The notes beneath the pieces are model-generated. The model made no database searches, was not told the origin of the DNA, and saw only the letters and a program-made list of their open reading frames with translations. A stretch of 64,000 nucleotides of DNA from assembly GCF_049243985.1 (NCBI RefSeq), contig NC_135370.1:171704324-171768323 (forward strand). The letters are read 5' to 3'. Made by a program: the position numbers and the translations under genes. Of this stretch, positions 21,575-33,125 are shown in pieces (the first letter of the stretch is position 1; each line of letters begins with the position of its first letter). This stretch comes from Paroedura picta (lineage: Eukaryota; Chordata; Lepidosauria; Squamata; Gekkonidae).

Positions 21575-21755
21575 GACCATGTAAGCCCGATCCTATGAGA
21601 TATTGGAAGCTAAGCAGAGGTGACCCTGGCTAGTATTTGGATGGGAGACCATTAAGCATTTGGATGGAGTTCTCTGAAGGAACACTAGGTGTCATGACAT
21701 GGAGGCAGGCAATCGCAAAGCAACTCTGAACATCCCTTTGTCTGGCTCCCTTACA
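21575..21755 (+). mobile_element. 5S-rRNA-derived SINE
   Basis: 'ggaagctaagcagaggtgac' and 'tggctagtatttggatggg' reproduce the internal promoter part of 5S rRNA. The non-5S tail 'ggaggcaggcaatcgcaaag' is the tail of the squamate 5S-SINE. It is not a 5S gene: the 5' part and the downstream half are degenerate. Confidence 0.8.
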
Positions 21756-23626
21756 CCCACCATCTATCTATCTATTCCACTATATATTTCTGGTAAGGCC
21801 TTGGAGGAGGAGCTGGTCTCATGGCTTAAGTGCCACTCAGCGCTTCATACCCACTCAGGGTAGCTGTCCCGCCTCCAAGTGCCTCCTCCTCCAACCAGCT
21901 TGCCTTTCTGTCCAGTGGCCAGCCAATCACCTTCCGTCCCCCACCCCTGACCACCCCCTCCTCCTTCCACCTCCCTCTGAGGCTTGGAGGCTACAGATCC
22001 CTGCTGCGTGAGAGCTGCCCTTGCTGGTGAATTCCCTAACAGAAGCCTTTCCAGGCCCTGGGGGGAGGGGAAGGCCATCCACAGAGTTCTTCCACTCCAT
22101 CCCCTTAATCTAGCGCCCCAATTTATTCCTGAATGCAACAGGCTGGGCCCCTAGTATGATGGATTAATATCCAGGACAACACACAAGAATCCAAGGGAAG
22201 GGCTACCCTTGCTCTGCCACTTGCAAAACTCTTTCTCTTCCTACGGCCACAAGATGGCACGCTTTCACCAGACTCCTGGCCTCTGAGTCTTGACAAACTG
22301 GCCTCCTCCTTCTCGCCTGCAATTCCTCCCTGTGTCATAACCTACAGAAACCGAGAAGGAGCAGGGCTGCTTTTGCCTCCTGTGAGTCACGGCGCACCGC
22401 AGCTGTGCGTTGAAGGCCGTTGTCATGAGAACATTCCAACGCAGAAAGGCTGGAGTTTCTCCAAAGGCACTGGGTGGGCTGGATCCACGCTGAGGCCAGT
22501 GGGCAAAGACCCCATGCCCACCCACAGCAAGGCCACCTCGATACCCCCCCCCCTTATCATGCTGTCTGGGCTTCCATCAGGCGTCTTCTGCACAATGGGC
22601 CAGCTTGCACCCTCCATTCTTGCGTGAGCACAATTCGGCCTCTCCCCGCCCCTACCAACTCTTATGCTTTCAACGGCAGCCTGGCGCAGAGAAATTAACA
22701 TTCTGTGTTTTCTTGATTGCATTTGGCAAAGAGGCGACAAACAATAAATAAGGGACAGTATGTGAGAATCTTTCCGGTGCTTATCTGCAAGGCAAAAGAG
22801 TTGCACATTTCCCAGCGTTAAAAGGCACCAAGAGGCAGCCGATTCAACAGAGAGAAACCCTAATACAGCCCGCTTTCTATTGCTCTCCTGAACTTCTGCT
22901 GTGTTACAGGCAGAGAGTGAGGAGTCTTAGGCCCTGTGAGAAAAAACCCCTCTCCTCTGACAACAAGTATATTGGTGCATGGAACCAAGGGTTGCCAATC
23001 TGCAAGGCCTGGGGATTTCATGGAATGACAGCCATTCCTCACCTTCTGGCTCTCTTGCTTTTGCTTGCCACCTTTTCGTGCTCCTTGCACTCTGCACGGC
23101 TGCTTGAAATGGAAGAAGAAAGCAACGCACTTTACACGTGACTCTCTTCCACCTGTCAATCAAGCCAGGCAACCAATCCCCTTTCTCCATGCTTGAAAGG
23201 TCCCATGGTGCCAGATATTTTTTTTAAAGTAAGACTTCTCCATTGAAACACCTATGCATCTAATCAAAGATACTTAATGCTTTTTATAATGCCACCCTTT
23301 ATGGAGTCTGTAATCTTAAAAAAAAAATCTTGTTCCTGATTTTGGGAGGGGAGACTTTAGAGAGGCATACTTTGTGTTTAAACTGTGTGGGGAATTTCTT
23401 TTTTTGTTGCTTTGCCTGCATGACTGAACATCTATTAGTTGTTCCAGGCAGTTCGCTTTAAATTAAAAAGTCCCCAGGAGAAGGAAGAGGGAGATGGGTG
23501 CGAGGGTGGGACATTGGTGGCGGACATAGCGCTTCTTCGCCTCTGTACGTTTCCTTAGTATGTGGCTTGCTGGTTGCTCTCCTGTAGCTCACGCTTTTTA
23601 TGTGATTCCCCAGCTAGTGCTTTAAA

Positions 23627-23704
23627 ATGGAAGCCGTAGCTACCGGTTTGCTGCTGGGACTCTGGACATCGTGCAAAACACCAAAATTGTGGCGTCTCCA
23701 TAAG
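23627..23704 (+). CDS. Candidate first coding exon, unidentified
   Basis: ATG at 23627 in a strong start context (aaaATGG) opens 26 codons, beginning MEAVATGLLLGLWTSCKTPK, and runs in frame to a strong donor (CATAAG/gtaagc). The 130 bp upstream are moderately CpG-containing. I know no protein with this start, see no second exon, and no polyadenylation evidence exists, so chance is a real possibility. The surrounding 21760-24480 is mostly unique intergenic sequence. Confidence 0.15.
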
Positions 23705-24489
23705 GTAAGCATTTCACTATATTTATTGGGTGCGGAATGGCCTTCGACATCAATCAAATAGAAGAATTCAAAATTGGAGCCTTATACCCTGCCAAAGTTC
23801 CTCCCAGATCTACCCGATATCTCCAGGAATCTGGAAATCCTGATGGAACTGCCTTTTAGCTTTTAAGGTATTTTCTACCAGCGGTATGGCCATAGTTTGG
23901 CTAGAGGAGAGTATCTTGGAATTCTTCCTTCCTGATTAAATCACCAGGACCAGGCCAGGCTCCCTACAGACCAGGTATGCCAATTCGCCCACAGCAGGTG
24001 CGGCCTTGGGTGAGACAACACACACTTTTGGGTCCCTCCTCCCAAAGCTATTCACCAAGAAGAACTGGGTAGACAGGATTTTATTGAACAGGGAAACTCA
24101 GTGCTGTGGGACAGGCAACAGGGCCAGTTCAAAAGGAACATTATATAGGTAAGGAGGTGGTTAGAGACAGCGGGCCAAGTTACAGTTTATATTTTCAACC
24201 AAAACTGAGGAGCGAGGGGTGCCAGTCCCCAGGTAGGACCTGGGGGTCCCATGGAATGGTAGCCCAACACCAGATTAAAGAGATAACAAAAACAAATTTA
24301 TGCTTAGGAGGTCCAGGGAGAGTAACAACAGTCTTAAAAACAATTCAGTTTCATATAACAATTTATATAGTCATCAATACATTAAATAATTTATTTTTTT
24401 TAACTCTGAGAGCCAGCTTGGTGTACAAGAAGAGCCAAGTTACCAGATTGGGTGGTTTAGAAATCTAATCTAAATAAGAAATAAAATTA

Positions 24490-24770
24490 ATAAATAAGAC
24501 GGTTTTTTACACCCTGCTTTTTACTGTCCAAAGGAGTCTCAAGGCATCTTATAATCGCCTTCCCTTTCTCAACCTACAACCGACATCCTGTGAGGGAGGT
24601 GAGGCTGAGAGAGCCCTGATATTACTGCTCGGTCAAAACAGCTCTAACAGGACTGTGACTAGCCCAAGGTCACCCAGTTGACTGCATGTGGAGGAGGAGT
24701 GGGGGAATCAAATCTGACTCGCCAGATTAGAAGCCATTGCTCAACCACTACACCAAACTGGCTCTAAGGT
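24490..24770 (-). mobile_element. SINE A, minus half of an inverted pair
   Basis: Full-length minus copy ending at the head 'ccactacaccaaactggctc'. The plus copy starts within a few bases, so the two heads meet. Confidence 0.82.
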
Positions 24771-25035
24771 GTAGTGCTTAAAAGTGGTGCCCTGTAATCT
24801 AGAGAGTTGGGTTTGATTCCCTGCTCCTCTATATGCAGCCAGGTGGGCGACCTTGGGCTGGTCACAAACCTGTTAGATCTGCTCTTGCAGAGAAATTCTG
24901 ACAGAGCTCTCTCAGCCCCACCTCCCTCACTGGGTGTCTATTGCGGGGAGAGAAAAGGAAGGTGATTGTAAGCCATTTTGAGACTCCTTTGGGGAGAGAA
25001 AAACAGAGTATAAAAATCAACTCTTCTTTTTCTAT
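24771..25035 (+). mobile_element. SINE A, plus half of an inverted pair
   Basis: 'aaggtgtagtgcttaaaag' to 'aaaaatcaactcttcttttt'. With the preceding copy it forms a roughly 270-bp-arm imperfect inverted repeat. Confidence 0.8.
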
Positions 25036-25568
25036 CTGCAGTTATGATTCCCATCCCAAGGATGTCAATATGCTGCAAGGGTTTTCTATTTTGGTGGGTG
25101 GATTTCCAGAAGCTTCCTGGCAGGGAGGGAGATCAGTTGCCCTGGGGTACTTCTGGGGTTGTGGCCCTGCTGGTGGATGCAAACAAAACCTAATTGCTGT
25201 CTTTTCCCATGTACCTCTGGAACCCAGGCAATTTCATTATGCTGCATGTTAATTTGCCCTCTCACTCCATCTATAAGTCTGGACTGATTATTTTCATTCC
25301 ATGATATTGTACCTGAGGACGTATGCGTGCGCACGAAAGCTCATACCTTGAATACAATATTGTTGGTTTTAAAGGTGCCCCCTGGACGTTTTGTTCCCAC
25401 TGACTCTTCAATGAACTAGACCTGTCAAAGCAGCAAAAGGTGGTTTATTGATCAAGCCAAACAGACTCCACGAGGTTTCTTGTGCAAAGTGATTTGTTAG
25501 CTACATACAGATCAATACATCCATACTTTTCTGCTGTTCTATGTTGCTTGTTGTTATCACTTTATTAT

Positions 25569-25750
25569 TAGAGTCCAGTAGCACCTTTAAGACCAAGGAA
25601 GATTTATTCAAGGCATGAACTTTGCAAGCACTCTTCCTCAGACTCGAAAGCTCACACCTTGAACAAATCATTATTGGTCTTAAAGGTGCCACTGGACTCT
25701 GATTTTGTTGTGCTACTTCAGACCAACATGGCTACCCACTTGAATCTATC
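25569..25750. repeat. Fold-back interspersed repeat
   Basis: Arms 'gagtccagtagcaccttta' and 'taaaggtgccactggactc' enclose 'actcttcctcagactcgaaag'. The 3' part 'gcttcagaccaacatggct' is present in the variant 'ctacttcagaccaacatgg'. Same family as 11384. Confidence 0.65.
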
Positions 25751-25778
25751 CACTTTATTACTGTTTTTGTTCTTGTAG

Positions 25779-25930
25779 TTAGGTGCGAAGTCGTGTCCGA
25801 CCCATCGCGACCCCATGGACAATGATCCTCCAGGCCTTCCTGTCCTCTACCATTCCCCGGAGTCCATTTAAGTTCGCACCGATGGCTTCAGTGACTCCAT
25901 CCAGCCACCTCATTCTCTGTGTTATCTGTA
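25779..25930 (-). mobile_element. Bov-B LINE 3' end
   Basis: Minus-strand translation ends MRWLDGVTEAIGANLNGLRG then VHGVAMGRTRLRT, the C-terminus of the Bov-B (RTE) ORF2, followed by the 3' end ggtcggacacgacttcgcac. About 150 bp remain. It is nearly identical to the longer copy at 54063, so the subfamily is fairly young. Confidence 0.88.
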
Positions 25931-26351
25931 TGTGAACCGGTATATAAATGTAATAAATGAATAACATTCCCTAGTCATTCCACACACAAACCCATGACAT
26001 ACTGACACGGCTTGATTTAGAAAAGGCAGGCTCACTGTTTTCCCAAGAGGACAAATGGCTCAGTTGCACTCAGGTGCTACTTTCAACACCCAAGGCCAGG
26101 TAACATGTTGGCTTCCAGTACCATCCTGTCAACATGACTCGACCAATTAGTCTACACCAAAGATCAAAGGCACAGCATTCAGCAAGATAACACAGGTGAG
26201 CAAAAGAATGCATCTGTTCCCAGGCCAGAACCACAGAGTGAGATGCTGTGAGAGCAGATCGTGACCCCATCTTCTAATGTGGGAAGGCCCAAGATTTCCC
26301 TTGCTATCATGCATATGCAAACAGGTAATCTAAGAGGTCTATTCTTGTTCA

Positions 26352-26459
<108 letters not shown>

Positions 26460-26493
26460 CCTTTTAACTACTAGGTTTGGTCTCCCTATTGTA

Positions 26494-26700
26494 GAGCTGC
26501 CAGATCCAGGTTGGGAAACTCCTGAAGATTTAGGGATGTAGCTTGGGGGAGACAGGCACATCAGTGGGGTACAAGATCACAGAGTCCACTCACCTAAGCA
26601 TCCATTTCCACCCAGGAAAACTGCTATCTGCAGCCTAGAGATGGGCTTTAATTCTGAGCAGTCCCCAGATCCCACCTGGAGGTTGGCATCCCTTCTCAGT
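26494..26700. mobile_element. GGGTTGCC-type inverted-end repeat
   Basis: From 'agctgccagatccaggttgg' to the inverse 'tcccacctggaggttggcat'. Contains 'ctgcagcctagagatggg' in the middle. Confidence 0.6.
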
Positions 26701-26819
26701 TGGGTTTTCTTTTTCACTTCCCACTCCTCTTTGTCACTTGTCCCTGGGCTAGATCAAGATAGGTCACCTTGTTAGTCTTTCTGTAGCTGAGCCCCCGGAT
26801 GCCCCCTCCATGATTGAAA

Positions 26820-26990
26820 GAACCAACCCCCCAATGTTACTGTTAATTGTTATTTATATGTGGTTTTGTAATCTTTTGATGCCTTATTTGAAAGTTGTTG
26901 ATGTTGCAGCCTATATATCGTTCCATGTAAGTTATATAATGTTCAATGTAAACTGCCCAGAGCTGCAAAGAAATGGGCGGTATAGAAATA

Positions 26991-27010
<20 letters not shown>
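26820..27010 (+). mobile_element. L2-like LINE 3' tail with (AAAT)n
   Basis: 'aactgcccagagctgcaaag', 'gggcggtatagaaatataaa' and an (aaat)n run mark the end of the element. Confidence 0.7.
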
Positions 27011-27019
<9 letters not shown>

Positions 27020-27022
<3 letters not shown>

Positions 27023-27530
27023 AATTATTATTATTGGATTTATTACCCGCCACTCCTTTTCGGCTCGTGGCGGGTTACAACAGTATAAAACCCCATAAAA
27101 TACATTAAAATTCCATTGACACATCTGCAATTAATAGCTACTTGGCAAGAGCGGCTAAACGACTACCCATTCCCCCACTAGCGGGTGGAGAGGGGATACT
27201 GGTGGTACCCGTCTCTTTAATCCCAATCCTCAGGTCCCGGGGGGGCATAGATGTTAAGCCTGGTCTCAACCGTAAACCTGGCAAGCCCTGCGGAACGATG
27301 GAAGGTCCCGCAGGGCCCACAGCTCTCCCGGGAGCTCATTCCACCAGACGGGGGCCAGGACAGAAAAGGCCCCGGCCTTGGTCGAGGCCAGGCGTGCTTC
27401 CCTAGGGCCGGGAACGACCAACAGGTTTTCTCCCGCAGAACGTAAAGCTCTGCGGGGGGCATAGGGCGATAAGCGGTCCCTCAGGTATGTGGGTCCCAAC
27501 TCGCGTAAAGCCTTGATTGATAGATAAATA
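27020..27530 (-). mobile_element. L2-like LINE, ORF2 C-terminus and 3' end
   Basis: Minus strand encodes AGAFSVLAPVWWNELPGELW ALRDLPSFRRACQVYG, the 'WN-x-LP-x-x-x-R' C-terminal pattern of L2-group ORF2. The element then runs to a 3' end at 'aacccgccacgagccg'. It is GC-rich and faces the L2 tail at 26820, so two L2 ends meet tail to tail. Confidence 0.75.
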
Positions 27531-27554
27531 AATAAACAAACAAACAAATAAATA

Positions 27555-27840
27555 AATAAATAGCAGGCGAAAAGAGCCAGAGTCCAGGAGCACCTGAAAG
27601 TCTAACAAAATTTGTGGCAGGGGAGGAGTTTCCAAAAGTCACGGATCACTTCCAAGATGGATCGCCCTGTTAGGCTGTCTGTAGCAGGAGAAAAGAGCCA
27701 GAGTCCAGGAACACCTGAAAGACTAACAAAATCTGTGGCAGGGGTGGAGCTTTTGTGAGTCTCTGTTCTGAAGATGAGAGCAGTGACTCACAAAAGCTCC
27801 TACCCTGCTGAGCATTTTGTTAGCCTTGAAGGCGCCTCTG
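27555..27840. repeat. Two fold-back repeat pieces in direct order
   Basis: 'agagccagagtccaggagca' at 27578 and 'agagccagagtccaggaaca' at 27694 begin two similar copies about 117 bp apart, each followed by 'cacctgaaag.ctaacaaaat'. The second is followed by inverted-arm text ('ttgttagccttgaaggcgcc'). Confidence 0.55.
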
Positions 27841-27949
27841 GACTCTTGCTCTTTATCCCACGGCATCTCCCTCCTTCAGGCTGCTACAGCACACCCCTCC
27901 AACCTTTCAAAGACATCCCTCCTTCTTTCAAGCAGCAGCTTTGCTTTCA

Positions 27950-28600
27950 CGCCGAGGTTGCTTCCTTAGCTCCTCCTCGTAAGGCACACGGCTGAAGGCC
28001 CTTCTCCCCGCCCCGGCAGCGTACATGGCCTGAAAAAGCCAGTTCTGTCCGGGCTTCAAAAGCAGGGTGCGACCGCCAAGCGTGCTCGATGAATTAATTT
28101 TAGAACTGCTTCATCTCTGAAACCAAAACCTCTGCAGAAGCGGAGAGGCGGACCACCCCGGAAGAGCACTTTAAACACCCGCTCCAATTTTCCCCAAAGG
28201 CACCAAAGAGATGGTGTTTTTGCCAGAGACGGGTACCCGAAGCGCGGGACTGTTGGGCATGAAAGCAGAGGAGAATGTGGCTGCTTTGTCCTGAGCTGAC
28301 CTGGGCAGGCAGCCGCTGCTTCTCCCGCTGCTGCTGTGGCACACAGTGCCCCAGTGCGCTGGCATGCTGCCCGGGGAACACTGAACGCTTCGTTCCCCTC
28401 CTCCAACTAAGCCTTTTTCTTTTTTTTTTCTTCTTTTCCCCACCCGCTGGCACTGGAGAGCAAGGCAACGAAGGAACCTTCTTCGCTTCCAGCCCAGTGG
28501 CAGAAACATGGATTAACACAAACGTGCACAAATAAAGTCGCGTTCAGCTTTCACCTCGGGAGAGCGGCCCGAATGCACTGCCCGGAAGGCCAGGGTTCAA
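27950..28600. other. CpG-bearing unique block, possible regulatory island
   Basis: About 650 bp of non-repeat sequence with many CG dinucleotides between the ADSS1 and CLBA1 promoters. Frames are open on both strands (28100-28531 minus, 28275-28535 plus), but none resembles a known protein. A polyadenylation-type aataaa lies at 28531. I see no splice-supported gene. Confidence 0.3.
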
Positions 28601-28649
28601 AACAAATGTTCCTTTTAGGATAGGGTCTAATACAGAAGCTCTCCTGCAC

Positions 28650-28930
28650 CATTGCTAACTTGAGGTTGGGAAACTCGTGGAGATTTGGAGGTGGAGCCTG
28701 GGGAAAGGAAGGGCCTAGGAGAGGTATAGTTCAATGCAATCCACCCTCCCGTATAGCCGGTGCCTCCAGGGGAACTGATAGCTATTGTCCGGAACGCAGT
28801 CGTAATCCCAAGGACTCTTCATGTCCCACCTAGAAGCGGGCTACCCTAACTGTGGGACTGGGTTGCCAACTTCCAGGTGGGGCCTGAAGAGCTCCCAGAA
28901 TTGCAATAGATCTCCAGGCTACAGGGATCT
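28650..28930. mobile_element. GGGTTGCC-type repeat, one and a half copies
   Basis: A copy from 'aacttgaggttgggaaactc' to 'cccacctagaagcgggctac', then a second start at 28858 ('ctgggttgccaacttccagg'). Confidence 0.55.
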
Positions 28931-29129
28931 GTACGCCGGCCCTGAGGGATTCGTCAGCTTTCCTCAGGGCCTGCAAGATGGAGCTCTTCCGCCAGGCATG
29001 TGGTTGAGGCCAGAGCAGCTCCCGGTGCTGTCAGCTGTGGATCTCTGGCTGAAACCAACAAAGTCCCTTGCTCCCAGATAGAGAGTAATAGACCCTTGCT
29101 GAACACGGGGAGGGGAGTGGGTTATATAT

Positions 29130-29560
29130 ATTAGCGATCCCCAACCTGTGGGCTGCAGACCACCTGTGATCCTTCGACTAACTGGAGGTGGGCTGCAAAG
29201 GACGCCTTCTCCCCCCCCCCCGGCCCTTTACTTCATCCCCCCCCCCCCCGACCCTTTACAACACACTTCGGGTGTCATTGTATCCCATCACTCCCAGATG
29301 GGACTATCTCGTTGCAGAGAAACAAGCTCAGGGTTCCCATTGATTTGTCATTGTCATGAGTTAAAATTTCCATGAAAATAAAATGTTCCTTATGTTCATT
29401 GTTGTGGCGTGTCTGTATCTTATTTTGAAGGGATGTTTAAACATTACCACAGCGATCAGAGAGCCTTAGGGCAGTGGTTGAGAGTAAACTACCCCCCCCA
29501 CCGGGCCTGTCAAGAATTGAGTGGTGATAAAAAGGTTGGGGACCACTGATATATATTATC
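29130..29560. mobile_element. Non-autonomous hAT transposon (about 420 bp)
   Basis: Ends 'gcgatccccaacctgtgg' and 'aaaaaggttggggaccactg' are inverted. The interior 'catgaaaataaaatgttcct' and 'agggatgtttaaacatta' also occur in inverse order in the copy at 46108. Holds two C homopolymers. Confidence 0.75.
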
Positions 29561-29880
29561 CGCCATCGTGATGTTGTTTTTTAAATACTTTTAAAATGTG
29601 GTTTTATGGGATTTTATTGTACTTGTGAATCTTTGTAAACCGCCGCGAGACATTTGAGAGCGGCGGTATATAAATAAATTAATTAATAATAATGTTTTTA
29701 AACATGAGTGGTGATAAAAAGGTTGGGGACCACTGATATATATTATCCGCCATCGTGATGTTTTTTAATTACTTTAATGGGGTTTTATGGGATTTTATTG
29801 TACTTGTGAATCTTTGTAAACTGCCGCAAGACATTTGAGCAGCGGTATATAAATAAATAAATAAATAATGTTTTTAAACA
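29519..29880 (+). repeat. 187-bp tandem duplication (hAT end plus L2 tail)
   Basis: The segment from 'gagtggtgataaaaaggttg' to 'atgtttttaaaca' is present at 29519-29704 and again at 29706-29880. Each copy contains the right end of the hAT element and an L2-like 3' tail ('ctttgtaaaccgcc', 'gcggtatataaataaa'). Confidence 0.85.
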
Positions 29881-30196
29881 ATGTCCTTTCTTGAGTTTAC
29901 TTTTGGTTTATTACATTCCAAGGACGTCAGCCAGAACGGTTTTCCAGAACGGTTTTCCGTTATCTATTATCTTTTCCTCAGTGGCAAGTCCTCAATACAA
30001 GTAGTAATATAAATAGGTCAACGGCTCAAAATAGTACGGAGATCCTGGTCCAAAAGACAAGGTCCCCCTTGTAAGCCGTGGCTAGTTTGGGTAGTAAAAT
30101 CTTCCAGGTGGGGCCTGAAGATCTCCCAGAATTGCAAAAGATCTCCAGGCTACCGGGATCCGTTTCCCTAAAGAAACAACTGGTTTGTAGGGGGGA

Positions 30197-30495
30197 TGTT
30201 GGATCAGTGAGTTCAGAGACCATCCGGGCACTGGGAGTTCATTTCAGCTCTTTATTGTGACCCCAGCATGACAGTGCAAGAAGCAACTGAACTAAAACTG
30301 AACTAGAGAAACTTCACAAAACCCCCAATTTATACACAACGACAGAACAAAAGAGCTTCCTGCCAGGACGCACTGTTGATCAGTTTCACTTTGAACTGAC
30401 TGGATCTGGCAGGCAGGATCCGACCAAGCGCCGGTCTATCAAATTCTCGGGATTACAGTTTGAGATCCAACTTAAGTTTGAGATCCAACTTATGA
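30197..30495 (-). mobile_element. LTR-like fossil (possible solo LTR)
   Basis: On the minus strand a TATA-like tataaatt (near 30330) is followed about 75 bp later by aataaa (near 30255), then a short final segment ending near 'tgatccaaca'. That is the U3-R-U5 layout of an LTR. No internal retroviral region and no proven target-site duplication were seen. The boundaries are approximate and the family unknown. Confidence 0.35.
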
Positions 30496-30943
30496 TGGCA
30501 AAAAGCTTTATTCAGAACGAGTTCCTAGGTATAAAACCTCGTTTTTGTATTTTACTTCCTCAGTAAACTGATTTCTGAATTGGTTTTTTTTCCAGAGGTA
30601 CAAAGTCTTCAACCCACTACCTAATTCTTACATTTTATATACCTTATATTTTATATTTTAAGTCATATATAATTTGGGTCTATTAGTATCAAACGTCCAT
30701 AAAGGTAACTATCTTATAAATGACCCCCCTGTTTATTTCTGTTTATTCATCTTCGGCTCACGGGTCGTCTCTGCTCGGATCTCAAACTCGGCAGGACTTA
30801 CAGACACAACAGCAGACTCTATGACAACACGTTCTGATGCGCTCCATCTCCTCTCCAAGGCCCACCAACGCCAGGCTCCAACTCTAAATCTTCAGGAATT
30901 TCCCAACCCTGAGTTGGCAACCATACTGTAGATTCACAAGAAT

Positions 30944-30968
30944 GCAGAGAGAGAGAGAGAGAGAGAGT
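30944..30968. repeat. (GA)n microsatellite
   Basis: About 25 bp of gagaga. The flanks at 30500-30940 hold only a short piece of GGGTTGCC-type repeat (30885-30930). Confidence 0.9.
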
Positions 30969-31069
30969 GAGGGTACTGGTGTGGTACAACAGTTAAAGCT
31001 CTGGGTGATCCTAGTTCCAATTCTTCTTTGTGCTGTGATGTGGCTTTGGAGACAGACAAATATAAGAAG

Positions 31070-31295
31070 AAGAAAGAAGAGCTGCTTTTTATTCTATGCT
31101 TTTCATTTCCTGAAGGTCACAAAACGGCTTACAGTCGCTGACAACCTTCCCACAACAGACATCCTGTGAAGTAGGTGGGGCTAAGAGAACTGTGGATGAG
31201 CTATAGGGTTGTGAGTGTCCTTCAAAGTGCAGGGGGTTAGATTAGATGACCCAGGAGGTCCCTTCCAACTCTATGATTTTATGATTCTATGACTC
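31070..31295. mobile_element. SINE A fragment and CR1 3' terminus
   Basis: 31070-31180 is a truncated minus SINE A ('ttcctgaaggtcacaaaacg'). 31185-31295 is a plus CR1 tail ending 'ccaactctatgattttatga' with the family's repeated octamer-like terminus. A (TG)n run follows at about 31311-31335. 31340-32220 shows nothing recognisable. Confidence 0.7.
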
Positions 31296-32224
31296 CTGAG
31301 AACTGGGGGTTTTGTGTGTGTGTGTGTGTGTGTGTTTTTACAAATGGCTCCAAAATAGAAATCTCTGTGGCCTCCCATTCACAGGCCTAACATTGAACCT
31401 GCACTTTAGGTCTATAGTGTAAAAAGGCTTGAATAAGGATGAAATGGCACACATCACTCTTTTGTGAGAAATTGCATGCTTTCTCTCAAGAACCCTCCCT
31501 TTCCTAATTTTCTCTGATGGAGACAGAAAATTCCCCTAGCGATCAGTTTCAAATCTCTTGGGACCCTAGAACAATCCTGCTAATTTGGTGCAGAGAAAAC
31601 AAAAGATATTTCTGCATCTCTCCAAACGATTCACAGGCAATAAATGTGCATATCTATCTCATTCATTGCACACATCTCTCACATCTTCCCTTGCTTTTCT
31701 GCACATAGAAATTTGTATTTTTGCACAGAAAACACAAGCTCTTGATGAATAATTCAGCATTACCCACTTCAACCACAACAACAGCAAAAAAAGAAAATCA
31801 AACCTTTTTACAAGAAGATACCAACAACGCCAGACCATCGAATGGAAAGCAGGAACCCAGATGAGGAAGGTAAACTTTAAAAAGGAAGCATAGCTCAATT
31901 GAACTCCCAAACCTCAGAACAAAGAATAAAATCTGCTTTTCAAATCATGTATAGCTCATAAACGTTTTCTGCCCTGTTATGGATAGTCTAGGGTAACGTC
32001 TTCACTACACTGGCTATAATTCAATGGCATCATCATCGTAATTTTTTTTAAAGTTTTCCATGACTTTAAGGTAGTCAAATACACTGGTGTTCCAGTCCCA
32101 CTGATTTTTTTAAAGTTGCTGTGTATATGCAAATAGTTGGAATGGGTCATTTTTACCTACAGGGGAGTGCACAGCAAATTAGGGTGATACAATCGACTGT
32201 CTTATATTTTTGCCTTGGCATCTT

Positions 32225-32505
32225 TGACACAGAAGAAGAAGAAAGCTGGTTTTTATACCCCACTTTTCACTGCCCGAGGGTGTGTCAAAGAAGCTTACAA
32301 TTGCTTTCCCTTCCTCTCCCCACAACAGACACCCTGTGAGGTAGGCATGGCTGAGACAGCTCTGACAGGGCTGCTCTGTGAGAACTGTACTACCAGGACT
32401 ATGACAAACCCAAGGTCACCCAGCTGGATGCATGTGGAGGAGCAGGGAATCAAACCCAACTCACCAGATTAGGTGCTGCCACTCTGAACAACTACACCAC
32501 ACTAG
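32225..32505 (-). mobile_element. SINE A
   Basis: 'gaagaagaagaaagctggtt' to the head 'acaactacaccacactagag'. Older variant. 32510-32925 is unique. Confidence 0.8.
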
Positions 32506-32929
32506 AGCTCCAAAAAGTTTGTTTCCTTTTAAACTAATTAACAAAGTATATTTGTTGCTTCTGTCCAATATCTAAAAACCAAATTAGATAACTTTTCATA
32601 GATTCCAGCTCTTATCAAACTCACCTCACTGAATGTACCTATCGTTTCACCCCAAATTGCCTCTTTCAGTAGGTTGGTAGCATGTTAAAAGCTGCCTCAG
32701 CTAAAGTGAATAGTGTAAAGAAGACAAATTGGGCTTTGTGTGTTTAATTGGTATGCCCCAGTGCTGCTTAAGGGCACAGAAGCCAGGCCGTATTTTAAAA
32801 TAATAACTAGTTTTAAATAACTAGCAGTGTTAAATGTTTGTGCAAGATATGACCCCATCTTTGTGTATGAACAATGGCCCCATTTCTCTGATCTCCTGTG
32901 TCTACTGCAATTTGTGTGCCTTTTCCAGT

Positions 32930-33125
32930 TGCCAAATCCTCCAGGTTGCTAGCAGGGGGTGGGGGGTGGGGTAGGGTTTCCAGGGGTGGGAGTGGAGCCT
33001 GGGAAGGTCAGGGACCTCATTGGGGTACAAAACATGCATTTTCTCCAAGGGAACTGATCTCTGTAGATTGGAGACGAGCTATAATTCCAGGGGATCCCCA
33101 GGTCCCACCTGGAAGTTGGCATCCT
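32930..33125. mobile_element. GGGTTGCC-type inverted-end repeat
   Basis: 'gttgccaaatcctccaggtt' at the left and 'cccacctggaagttggcatc' at the right, with 'tctccaagggaactgatctc' inside; the most complete copy of this family here. 33130-33800 holds nothing I recognise. Confidence 0.65.

Noticed and set aside
21590-21670. 5S rRNA gene
   Set aside because: Only the internal part of 5S is similar, it is diverged, and it is joined to a SINE tail; it is a 5S-derived SINE.
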